From the NCBI GenBank assembly GCA_905214175.1, contig CAJMLD010000118.1, forward strand, positions 1 to 5,392: 5,392 nucleotides of DNA. Reading direction: 5' to 3'. How positions within the stretch are numbered: position 1 is the stretch's first letter; every line of letters begins with the position of its first letter. Position numbers and translations under genes: made by a program. Under the pieces are notes generated by a model, which saw nothing but the letters and a program-made list of their open reading frames with translations, did no database searches and was not told where the DNA came from. Below, one piece after another: positions 1 through 5,339 of the stretch. The stretch is from an uncultured bacterium. Its GTDB lineage: Bacteria; Actinomycetota; Coriobacteriia; Coriobacteriales; Atopobiaceae.

Positions 1-1
1 T

Positions 2-40
2 GAGGTTCGCGCCGCTGGTCCGCACCCGCTGGGGAAGTAG
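2..40 (+). CDS. C-terminal end of upstream gene, probably PckA (partial)
   Basis: Reading from base 2, an open frame gives EVRAAGPHPLGK and then TAG at 38-40. The rest of the gene lies outside the window. The short run V-x-A-A-G-P resembles the extreme C-terminus of ATP-dependent phosphoenolpyruvate carboxykinases; the E. coli enzyme ends in ...LVAAGPKL. That enzyme converts oxaloacetate plus ATP to phosphoenolpyruvate, CO2 and ADP in the cytosol. Two things support the call: a terminator-like hairpin starts two bases after the stop, and the right edge of the window carries another PckA-like stretch that in an intact protein would sit a few dozen residues before this tail. Twelve residues are too few for certainty. 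The frame could also be open by chance. Confidence 0.45.
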   Translation, partial: EVRAAGPHPLGK

Positions 41-41
41 G

Positions 42-73
42 GCAGCGGGGCATGCGCCCCTGCTTGCTGTTTT
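42..73 (+). terminator. Intrinsic terminator of the upstream gene
   Basis: Bases 42-45 (GCAG) pair with 60-63 (CTGC), and 48-51 (GGGC) pair with 56-59 (GCCC). The loop is ATGC and there is a 2-base bulge (CG, 46-47). The T-rich tail TTGCTGTTTT (64-73) follows directly. Its position two bases after the TAG at 38-40 fits termination of the upstream reading frame. Confidence 0.6.
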
Positions 74-113
74 AACAGAGGCCGCCGCGGCAAACGCCGG
101 GGCGGCCTCTGTT
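74..113. terminator. Long GC-rich hairpin, possible second terminator
   Basis: AACAGAGGCCGCC (74-86) is perfectly complementary to GGCGGCCTCTGTT (101-113), a 13-bp stem. Inside it, after one G/G mismatch (87/100), CGGC (88-91) pairs with GCCG (96-99) around the loop AAAC. The following bases (GGTTGGTGGG) are not a proper T-tract, and neither side has a clean one on the reverse strand. It could be a back-up terminator, an mRNA 3'-end stabiliser or a transcription insulator. The structure is certain; its role is not. Confidence 0.55.
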
Positions 114-132
114 GGTTGGTGGGTGGAGTGGT

Positions 133-146
133 GGCACGCCGGTGCC
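133..146. repeat. Small inverted repeat
   Basis: GGCAC (133-137) pairs with GTGCC (142-146) around a 4-base loop. It is short and GC-rich, and such repeats arise easily by chance in this composition. No function is assigned. Confidence 0.35.
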
Positions 147-232
147 CAAGAGCATGCTCCTGTCCAGAATGCGTGCAATGAGGCCGCTATTGCCTGGAGT
201 CCCCAGCCATCGACCCTCGTCTGCCGTTCTAT

Positions 233-248
233 CGCCCATGCCTGGGCG
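233..248. repeat. Small inverted repeat upstream of the operon promoter
   Basis: CGCCCA (233-238) pairs with TGGGCG (243-248) around the loop TGCC. It lies about 27 bases upstream of the proposed -35 box, so it could be an activator site or a chance hairpin. The bases after it (CTTTCGCGCG) do not make a good terminator tail. Confidence 0.35.
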
Positions 249-274
249 CTTTCGCGCGATGGTTATACTCGAGC

Positions 275-303
275 TTGAATAACGACTAACAGTTTGTTAG
301 GAT
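275..303 (+). promoter_or_regulatory. Predicted sigma-70-type promoter of the four-gene operon
   Basis: TTGAAT (275-280, 4 of 6 to TTGACA) is followed after exactly 17 bases by TAGGAT (298-303, 4 of 6 to TATAAT). It sits in the most AT-rich patch of the window. A start near 309-311 would give an untranslated leader of about 60 bases before the TTG start at 373. No other position upstream of the operon pairs two plausible boxes at normal spacing, and the downstream genes are packed too tightly to need their own promoters. Confidence 0.55.
286..300. promoter_or_regulatory. Perfect dyad over the promoter, candidate operator
   Basis: CTAACA (286-291) and TGTTAG (295-300) are exact reverse complements separated by GTT. 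The dyad covers the end of the promoter spacer and runs into the first three bases of the -10 box, the classic place for a repressor site. The half-site TTAG recalls parts of DtxR/IdeR boxes, but orientation and spacing do not match their consensus, so I do not name a regulator. No regulator gene is in the window. Confidence 0.45.
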
Positions 304-322
304 TTCATAAAGTAAGTTTGTT
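291..322 (+). repeat. Direct repeat of AGTTTGTT in the promoter region
   Basis: The octamer AGTTTGTT occurs at 291-298 and again at 315-322, 24 bases apart start to start, on the same strand. The first copy lies in the dyad and -10 region. The second lies just after the expected transcription start. Two such sites could bind one regulator cooperatively, or the match may be chance in an AT-rich patch. Confidence 0.35.
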
Positions 323-357
323 CGATGCTCTCGCAACTAGGGCCGTACTGTGGTTTT

Positions 358-364
358 GGAGAGG
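358..364 (+). promoter_or_regulatory. Ribosome binding site that fixes the glycosyltransferase start
   Basis: GGAGAGG at 358-364 lies 8 bases before the TTG at 373. No comparable purine run precedes the in-frame ATG at 325, and the in-frame GTG at 364 overlaps this site. The TTG is therefore the best start. Confidence 0.7.
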
Positions 365-372
365 TGCCATCG

Positions 373-1596
373 TTGAGAATCCTCAATGTCAGCGCTCAGA
401 AGCCGGATGGCACAGGCAGTGGCACCTTCCTCGCGCAGACCGTGGCCTCGCAGGTTGCGTTGGGTTTCCAGACGGCCGTGATCTGCGGCATCGACGATGG
501 TGACCAAACGTCTGCGCTACCGGGGCGGACTGCCGTGTATCCCGTGCGTTTTATGACGCCGGAGTTGCCGTTCCATGTGTGCGGCATGTCAGATGAGATG
601 CCCTATGCCGCCACGCGCTACCGCGACCTCACCCCTGCCATGGAAGCGCGGTTCGAGGCCGCGTTCCTTGCTGCACTCGAGCGCGCCCTTGCGGACTTTG
701 CCCCCGACGTCGTGCTTTGCCATCACCTGTACCTGCTTTCCTCAGTTGTGCGCGAGCACATCCGGGGCATCCCCGTTGCCGTGATATGCCATTCGACCGA
801 CCTTAGGCAGATGGCGACGCACGACCTTGAGCGCCCACGCATCATCTCTGCCATGCGGCACGCGGATGCGGTGTTCTGCCTCCATCGCGCTCAAGCCGAG
901 GAGGTCGTGCGCGTCTACGGGATTGACCCCCTGCGAGTACATGTGACAGGAACGGGCTACAATTCCTGCGTCTTCAACCAGGATGGCCCAAGTGTCCCTC
1001 GGCAGCCTGGCAGGATTTGCTTCGTGGGCAAGGTCAGCTTCAAGAAGGGCGTGGAATCGCTCCTCTCTGCGCTGGACCTCATCTCCCCAGCCAGAATCGA
1101 CGGGAGGAACCTGGAGCTTGTGCTTGTAGGCGGCCATGACCCCGCCTCCCAAGACTATCACCGCATAGCCGCGAGGGTTGGGGCTGCCACTGCCTGGCCG
1201 GTGAGGATGACGGGTCGCGTCCCCACCGAGGAGCTTGTGAGAATCTACCGTTCGAGCGATGTGTTTGTGCTGCCCTCCTTCTACGAGGGGCTGCCCCTTG
1301 TGGGCATCGAGGCCTTGGCCTGCGGCGACAAGGTCATCATGACGGCGCTTCCCGGCGTGAGGGAGGGCATGGGGGACATCCTTCCCGGAAACCCCATGCA
1401 ATGGGTCGAGCCCCCTGCCATGCTCGATGTGGACACGCCGGACCCAGGCAGCCTGCCGGCGTTCGAGAGGCGTCTCGCGGACGCCATCGTCCTCGCAATG
1501 GCGGCGCCACGGCCAAGCTTTGACGTGACCCATGCGTCGTGGGACAAGGTCGTCTCGCGCATGCTCGCGTGCCTGAGGGAGGTAGACGTAGCGTGA
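373..1596 (+). CDS. GT-B fold glycosyltransferase, family 4
   Basis: This 407-residue cytosolic enzyme probably transfers a sugar from a nucleotide-sugar donor to an unknown acceptor. The TTG start is chosen for its Shine-Dalgarno site and because the protein then opens MRILNVSAQKPDGTGSGTF, the expected first strand and glycine-rich loop (13-18) of a GT-B N-terminal domain. Other landmarks are the HSTDLRQ segment (140-146), GTGYN (193-197), FVGKVSFKKG (217-226, opening the C-terminal donor domain, with lysines placed to hold the donor phosphates) and VGG (252-254). SFYEGLPLVGIE (302-313) contains the E-x7-E motif (E305, E313) typical of retaining family 4 enzymes. No signal peptide or membrane segment is seen. 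The length is normal for the family. It leads the operon and overlaps the permease gene by 4 bases. The family is secure; donor, acceptor and product are unknown. An envelope glycan role and a role linked to the transporter's substrate are both open. Confidence 0.88.
   Translation: MRILNVSAQKPDGTGSGTFLAQTVASQVALGFQTAVICGIDDGDQTSALPGRTAVYPVRFMTPELPFHVCGMSDEMPYAATRYRDLTPAMEARFEAAFLAALERALADFAPDVVLCHHLYLLSSVVREHIRGIPVAVICHSTDLRQMATHDLERPRIISAMRHADAVFCLHRAQAEEVVRVYGIDPLRVHVTGTGYNSCVFNQDGPSVPRQPGRICFVGKVSFKKGVESLLSALDLISPARIDGRNLELVLVGGHDPASQDYHRIAARVGAATAWPVRMTGRVPTEELVRIYRSSDVFVLPSFYEGLPLVGIEALACGDKVIMTALPGVREGMGDILPGNPMQWVEPPAMLDVDTPDPGSLPAFERRLADAIVLAMAAPRPSFDVTHASWDKVVSRMLACLREVDVA
1575..1582 (+). 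promoter_or_regulatory. Ribosome binding site for the permease GTG start
   Basis: GAGGGAGG lies inside the end of the glycosyltransferase gene, 10 bases before the GTG at 1593. That GTG overlaps the upstream stop as GTGA. The arrangement favours re-initiation or coupled translation and argues against the in-frame ATG at 1539, which lacks such a site. Confidence 0.65.
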
Positions 1597-3230
1597 GGAG
1601 CACGATTCGCCGTAGGTGCGGAAGCGCCCTGGACTTCGCCCTTCTCGTTGCTCTCGTTGCCTTTTGCGCCGTGTTCGTCGTCTGGCCCGTAGGATCGTTT
1701 GTCTGGCAGGCACTGCCCCTTTCCGCTTCTGCGCCCAACATGCCCGAGGTTCTTGCCCAGAGTTCCGGGGCCCTTCTCAACAGCGTCTTCGTTGCCGTTC
1801 TGGTAAGCCTTCTCTCGTGTGCCATTGCGCTGGCAGTTGCCCTTGTCGTTACGTTTGGCCGGCGAGGCTGGGCGGGCTTGGTAACGGGGCTTGTCACGCT
1901 GAGCTTGGCCTCCCCTCCTTTTGTGGCGTCTCTTGCCTACATCGAGCTCTTTGGCCGAAGGGGGCTCGTGACGCATGGGGTCCTTGGCCTTTCCGTGAGC
2001 CCATATGGCTGGCAGGGCATAGTCTCCATGGAGGCGCTCTTCTTCACCGGCATCAACGTCATTCTGCTTGACAGCGTGCTCGAGCGTGTTGACAAGAGCG
2101 CCGTGAGCGCTGCGCTTGACCTTGGCGCACCCATGCGTCGCGTGTTCGCGGACATCATCCTTCCGCTCTTGAGGCCAGGCATCGCGGTGTGCCTGCTGCT
2201 CACTTTCGTGCGCTCGATTGCCGACTACGCCACTCCTGTGGTCATCGGTGGCAAGTTCGAGACTGTCTCTACCCAGATCTACGTGCGCGTCGTTGGCTAC
2301 TCCGACCTTGGTGCGGCGGCCGTGCTTAACCTCGTGCTCTTTGCTGCCTCCTTCGTCGCCTTCATCGCGTATCGTCGGCTCGGCTCGACCCTCGATGTGA
2401 CGTCGAAGTCCTTGGGGGCGTCCGTCCGGCCGGCCGACGACGAGGCGGGCTTCAGGCTTCGGGGTGCGCTCGGGGTCTTTGCCCACGTTGTGACGGCGAC
2501 CTTCTCGTCTGCCATCGTGGCCGTCTACGTGACGATAGTCCATGCCGCGTTCACCAAGGGCATGGGGTGGTCTGCGCCTCTCACCTTGGACAACCTCACT
2601 CACCTCATGGAGTACAACGTCGACGCAATCAGCCGAAGCGTCCTTTATGCCCTGCTTAGCGCTGGCGCATCAACGTTGATCGGGCTTCTTGCCGCCTACT
2701 TCGTCCATAGGCGCCGTGTTGCCGGAAGCCTTCTGCTCGACTTCCTGACCTCGCTTCCCTATACGATTCCAGGCATCTGCCTTGGCTTGGGCTACATCCT
2801 TGCATTCAACCGCCCGCCGCTTGAGCTTGTGGGAACATCCATGATCATCGTTGCTGTCCTTACCGCGAAGGAGATCGCCATCTCAACGAGGGCCTTTACG
2901 GCCGCCCTTGCCCAGGTGTCCCCCGAGCTTGACATGGCGGCGAAGGATCTGGGCGCACCAGATGCCTCGGTTCTTTGGGGCATCCTCGTCCCCAACCTTC
3001 GCTCCGCCTTTGGCGTGAGCCTCATCAACGGCTTCACGGGCTCAATGATGGCCTATGCAGCCGTCCTCTTCCTCGTAGTCCCTGGCCACAAGACGGCGAT
3101 ATTCGAGCTGTTCGATGCCCTCTCCAGCGGACAGTACGGCGAAGCCGCCATGATCTCGCTCGCACTGGTGGCCATCACGTCCCTTGTGAGCGCGGCCTTC
3201 GGACGCCTTCTCGTCAAGCGGAGGAGCTAG
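1593..3230 (+). CDS. ABC importer permease, fused two-domain, FbpB-type
   Basis: This 545-residue inner-membrane protein would form the transport channel. It carries two permease halves in one chain, so one copy replaces the usual permease dimer. Hydrophobic segments lie near 14-36, 61-87, 93-118, 144-160, 196-216 and 240-262. After a hydrophilic linker (263-290) come segments near 297-319, 348-370, 380-405, 414-435, 470-495 and 518-540. Each half has an EAA-type coupling loop that docks on the ATPase: AALDLGAP (173-180) followed by ILP (189-191), and AAKDLGAP (449-456) followed by LVP (465-467). The stretch FVRSIADYATPVVIGG (205-220) is typical of ferric-iron-type (FbpB, COG1178-like) permeases. 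The length agrees with that family. The GTG start is fixed by the 4-base overlap and ribosome site; the frame also opens at ATG 1539, which would add 18 uncharacteristic residues. Substrate is not determined by the permease; putrescine-, thiamine- and phosphonate-type importers are related. Confidence 0.88.
   Translation: MRSTIRRRCGSALDFALLVALVAFCAVFVVWPVGSFVWQALPLSASAPNMPEVLAQSSGALLNSVFVAVLVSLLSCAIALAVALVVTFGRRGWAGLVTGLVTLSLASPPFVASLAYIELFGRRGLVTHGVLGLSVSPYGWQGIVSMEALFFTGINVILLDSVLERVDKSAVSAALDLGAPMRRVFADIILPLLRPGIAVCLLLTFVRSIADYATPVVIGGKFETVSTQIYVRVVGYSDLGAAAVLNLVLFAASFVAFIAYRRLGSTLDVTSKSLGASVRPADDEAGFRLRGALGVFAHVVTATFSSAIVAVYVTIVHAAFTKGMGWSAPLTLDNLTHLMEYNVDAISRSVLYALLSAGASTLIGLLAAYFVHRRRVAGSLLLDFLTSLPYTIPGICLGLGYILAFNRPPLELVGTSMIIVAVLTAKEIAISTRAFTAALAQVSPELDMAAKDLGAPDASVLWGILVPNLRSAFGVSLINGFTGSMMAYAAVLFLVVPGHKTAIFELFDALSSGQYGEAAMISLALVAITSLVSAAFGRLLVKRRS
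3220..3226 (+). promoter_or_regulatory. Ribosome binding site for the ATPase gene
   Basis: GGAGGAG, a near-perfect Shine-Dalgarno sequence, sits in the last codons of the permease gene, 5 bases before the ATG at 3232. The permease stop and this start are separated by one base, so the two are probably translationally coupled. Confidence 0.75.
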
Positions 3231-3231
3231 C

Positions 3232-4170
3232 ATGTTTCTCGAGCTTTCCCACCTCTCCAAGTCCTTTGGGAGTCACAAGGTCATCGATGACCTTTGCCTC
3301 GGCGTCGAAAAGGGCGAAGTCATGTGTCTTCTCGGGGCATCCGGCTGTGGAAAGACAACGACGCTCCGCCTGGTTGGGGGGTTTCTCGCTCCGGATGGCG
3401 GCAGGGTGGTCATCGATGGGCAGGACGTGACCAGAATGCCGCCGGAAATTCGTCCCACGGCAACGGTGTTTCAGTCATACGCGCTCTTCCCCCACATGAG
3501 CGTGGTGGAAAACGTTGGCTATGGCATGCGCTTTGCTGGCGCCACGCGCGCCGAGGCCAACCAACGGGCGATGGAGATGCTCGAGGCGGTAGGGCTTTCG
3601 GAATGCTCGTCCAGCCGTGTCCAGGACATATCGGGTGGCCAGCAACAGCGCGTCGCGCTTGCAAGGGCACTCGTGCTGGGACCCAAGGTACTTCTTCTCG
3701 ACGAGCCGTTTAGCAACCTCGACGCCAACCTTCGTATCCGCATGCGCGAGGAGGTGCGCCAAATCCAGCGCCGGTTCGGCGTGACGATGGTCTTCGTCAC
3801 ACACGATCGGGAGGAGGCCATGTCCTTCGCGGACAGGTTGGCCATCATGCGCAAGGGCAGGATCCTGCAAGTGGCTACCCCGCGCGAGGCATACGACCAT
3901 CCCGCCGACCTTTACTGCGCAAGGTTTCTCGGCCACGTAAACGAACTCGACTTGCCAGGCGGAAGGCGATTCTTCCGAGACGAGGCGGTGACCCTTGGCA
4001 AGGAAGGCGGGGTCCTGGGCGTCATCGGGGATGCCACCTACCTCGGCGGCTATTGGCGCTATGAGCTGCGGGTGGGGGAATCGCACGTGTACGTCCGTGC
4101 TCCCGCAAACCAACGGTACACAAGGGGTGCGTCAGTACCTTTTGTCATAGACCAGACCATCGACGTATAG
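3232..4170 (+). CDS. ABC importer ATP-binding protein, FbpC-type
   Basis: This 312-residue cytosolic ATPase powers the importer. All nucleotide-binding motifs are intact: Walker A GASGCGKTT (35-43), Q-loop glutamine 81 in VFQSYALFPHM, signature ISGGQQQR (133-140; Ile replaces the usual Leu), Walker B VLLLDE (153-158) with catalytic E158, D-loop SNLD (161-164) and switch histidine 191 in VTHDREEA. A short C-terminal extension (about 235-312) looks like a small TOBE-type regulatory domain. It is shorter than in many FbpC, PotA or MalK proteins of about 350 residues. Motif spacing and the phrase PHMSVVENVGYGM match the iron/polyamine/thiamine importer class of ATPases. The gene lies one base after the permease stop and 13 bases before the binding-protein gene, so all three are one transporter. 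Its sequence alone does not tell the substrate. Confidence 0.93.
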   Translation: MFLELSHLSKSFGSHKVIDDLCLGVEKGEVMCLLGASGCGKTTTLRLVGGFLAPDGGRVVIDGQDVTRMPPEIRPTATVFQSYALFPHMSVVENVGYGMRFAGATRAEANQRAMEMLEAVGLSECSSSRVQDISGGQQQRVALARALVLGPKVLLLDEPFSNLDANLRIRMREEVRQIQRRFGVTMVFVTHDREEAMSFADRLAIMRKGRILQVATPREAYDHPADLYCARFLGHVNELDLPGGRRFFRDEAVTLGKEGGVLGVIGDATYLGGYWRYELRVGESHVYVRAPANQRYTRGASVPFVIDQTIDV

Positions 4171-4171
4171 A

Positions 4172-4179
4172 GAGGGAGA
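4172..4179 (+). promoter_or_regulatory. Ribosome binding site for the binding-protein gene
   Basis: GAGGGAGA lies in the 13-base gap after the ATPase stop, 4 bases before the ATG at 4184 (about 5 from the GGGAG core), and supports that start. Confidence 0.65.
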
Positions 4180-4183
4180 CAAG

Positions 4184-5281
4184 ATGAGTAACATCGTTTC
4201 GAGAAGGAGATTCATCCGCATTGCCGGGGCGGCAAGCCTCCTTGGCCTTGCGGGCTGTTCGCAGGGCAACGGGGGGGAGACCGCCGAGACGGACAAGGCC
4301 GGCACGTCATCTGAGGGGCTTACGTCCACCTCGGGGAAGACGCTCAAGGTCCTCTGCACGAGCGAGAATTACAAGGCGCTCTTCGATAAGTTCACCTCTG
4401 AGGTGGGTGCTCCCGTTGAGTACGTCTCGATGTCTTCGGGTGAGGTTCTCTCCAAGCTCAAGGCCGAGGGGGGCAAGCCAGCGGCGGACCTCTGGTTTGG
4501 AGGTGGAATCGACTCGTTCATGAGCGCGGAGGATTCTGGTCTTCTCGAGAGGGTCGATTTCGACCGCGCCTCCGAGTTTACCGAAGGCTTCAAGTCGGAG
4601 GACAACTACTGGTTCTCCAAAGGTGCCACCGTCGTCGGCTTCATCGTGAACAATGACATCCTTGACGAGATCGGTTCCGAGAAGCCCGAGTCTTGGGCGG
4701 ACCTTACGAGTTCCGCCTACAAGGGCGAGATCATGATGTCCTCGCCTGCGGTCTCGGGCACGAACTATGCGGCCGTGGCCACCATCCTCCAGACCATGGG
4801 GGAGGACAAGGGCTGGGAGTACCTCACGGCCCTTAACGAGAACATCCCGTATTACACCAAGCGCGGCAGTGATCCCTCCACACGTGTGGCTGCAGGCGAG
4901 GCGGCTGTTGGCATCACCTACATCGACAACACGCTCGATGACATTTTGGCCGACGGGACGCTCGAGACCGTCTACCCCGAGGAGGGCATGCCCTACATCC
5001 CTGATGGGGTTGCGGCCTTTGCCAACGCGGACGACACCGATGACGCCAAGCTCTTCATCCAGTGGCTCTTCTCGTCTGACGAGAACCTCCGAGCCTTGGC
5101 TGACATCGACAAGAAGTCCACGATGCTGCTTGCACTGCCCACGGTCGCCGGCCTCGAGCTTGACTTTGACCCATCGCAGCTCATGACCGAGGACCTGAGC
5201 AGGTTTGGGTCCGACCGTGATGCGACGCTCGCCAAGTGGGATGAGGTCACAAGTGGCAAGGAGGTCGTCTCCACCAAGTAG
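4184..5281 (+). CDS. Substrate-binding lipoprotein of ABC importer, AfuA/FbpA-like
   Basis: This 365-residue protein captures the solute outside the membrane and delivers it to the permease. Its N-terminus has the twin-arginine-like motif SRRRFIR (6-12), a hydrophobic core (13-22) and the lipobox LAGC (22-25). C25 should be lipidated after cleavage, and a Gly/Thr/Ser/Glu-rich linker follows (26-52). The mature domain has the hallmarks of the COG1840-like family: SSGEVLSKLKAEGGKPAADL (84-103), ESWADL (169-174), YKGEIMMSSPAVSGTNY (179-195), GSDPSTRVAAGEAAVGITY (228-246), PEEGMPYIPDG (265-275) and AKLFIQWLFSSDENL (288-302). The adjacent tyrosine pair that binds ferric iron in FbpA, usually just after the VGI-like strand, appears here as TYIDN (245-249), with one tyrosine only; a YY at 223-224 lies elsewhere. 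Iron is therefore possible but unproven, and phosphonate, phosphosugar or thiamine-like ligands remain open. It is the last gene of the operon, whereas binding proteins are often first. No clear terminator follows. Confidence 0.9.
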   Translation: MSNIVSRRRFIRIAGAASLLGLAGCSQGNGGETAETDKAGTSSEGLTSTSGKTLKVLCTSENYKALFDKFTSEVGAPVEYVSMSSGEVLSKLKAEGGKPAADLWFGGGIDSFMSAEDSGLLERVDFDRASEFTEGFKSEDNYWFSKGATVVGFIVNNDILDEIGSEKPESWADLTSSAYKGEIMMSSPAVSGTNYAAVATILQTMGEDKGWEYLTALNENIPYYTKRGSDPSTRVAAGEAAVGITYIDNTLDDILADGTLETVYPEEGMPYIPDGVAAFANADDTDDAKLFIQWLFSSDENLRALADIDKKSTMLLALPTVAGLELDFDPSQLMTEDLSRFGSDRDATLAKWDEVTSGKEVVSTK

Positions 5282-5339
5282 GCCTGTGCCTCGGCGGACC
5301 TTCCCGGCGGTGCCTGCGGTGCGCTTTTGCGCCCCATAC
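5282..5339. other. Junction between the operon and the PckA-like fragment
   Basis: This GC-rich spacer holds two copies of GCGGTGC (5307-5313 and 5316-5322). It also holds a weak hairpin, GCGC-TTTT-GCGC (5321-5332), extended by GG/CC after one mismatch. No T-tract follows the hairpin, so it is a poor terminator. The frame of the PckA-like piece is open through here, but the residues (PVPRRTFPAVPAVRFCAPY) do not resemble PckA, which places a break point near 5340. Confidence 0.4.

Larger units (their letters stand above)
114..274. other. Gene-free stretch between terminator and promoter
   Basis: I see no credible coding region, tRNA or structured RNA family here on either strand. It contains two small inverted repeats (133-146 and 233-248) and the palindrome GAGCATGCTC (150-159). 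A TATACT hexamer at 264-269 has no acceptable -35 partner about 17 bases upstream. Confidence 0.5.

Noticed and set aside
264..269. TATACT as an alternative -10 box
   Set aside because: The bases 17 upstream (CCTGGG) do not resemble a -35 box, and the 275-303 pair is better.
286..300. DtxR/IdeR or Fur box
   Set aside because: The dyad shares only the TTAG half-element with DtxR-type sites, in the wrong arrangement, and does not match the Fur consensus. It is kept only as an unnamed operator candidate.
325..372. ATG at 325 as the glycosyltransferase start
   Set aside because: It has no Shine-Dalgarno site, and the extra 16 residues precede what is clearly the first strand of the fold. The TTG at 373 has a well-spaced ribosome site.
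1539..1592. ATG at 1539 as the permease start
   Set aside because: It would overlap the upstream gene by 58 bases, has no ribosome site and adds atypical residues. The GTG at 1593 has both a ribosome site and the GTGA overlap.
742..1713. Antisense open frame of 323 codons opposite the glycosyltransferase
   Set aside because: Low-complexity basic composition, and it lies opposite clear catalytic motifs of a real gene.
1281..2603. Long antisense open frame of 440 codons across the glycosyltransferase and permease genes
   Set aside because: It is a shadow of the GC-rich codon pattern of the sense genes. The product is rich in Arg, Gly and His without any fold signature, and no ribosome site is seen.
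4142..4171. Promoter-like TTGTCA-N18-TATAGA before the binding-protein gene
   Set aside because: Transcription would start about at 4178, removing most of the ribosome site. The boxes also lie at the coding end of the ATPase gene, so chance is the better explanation.
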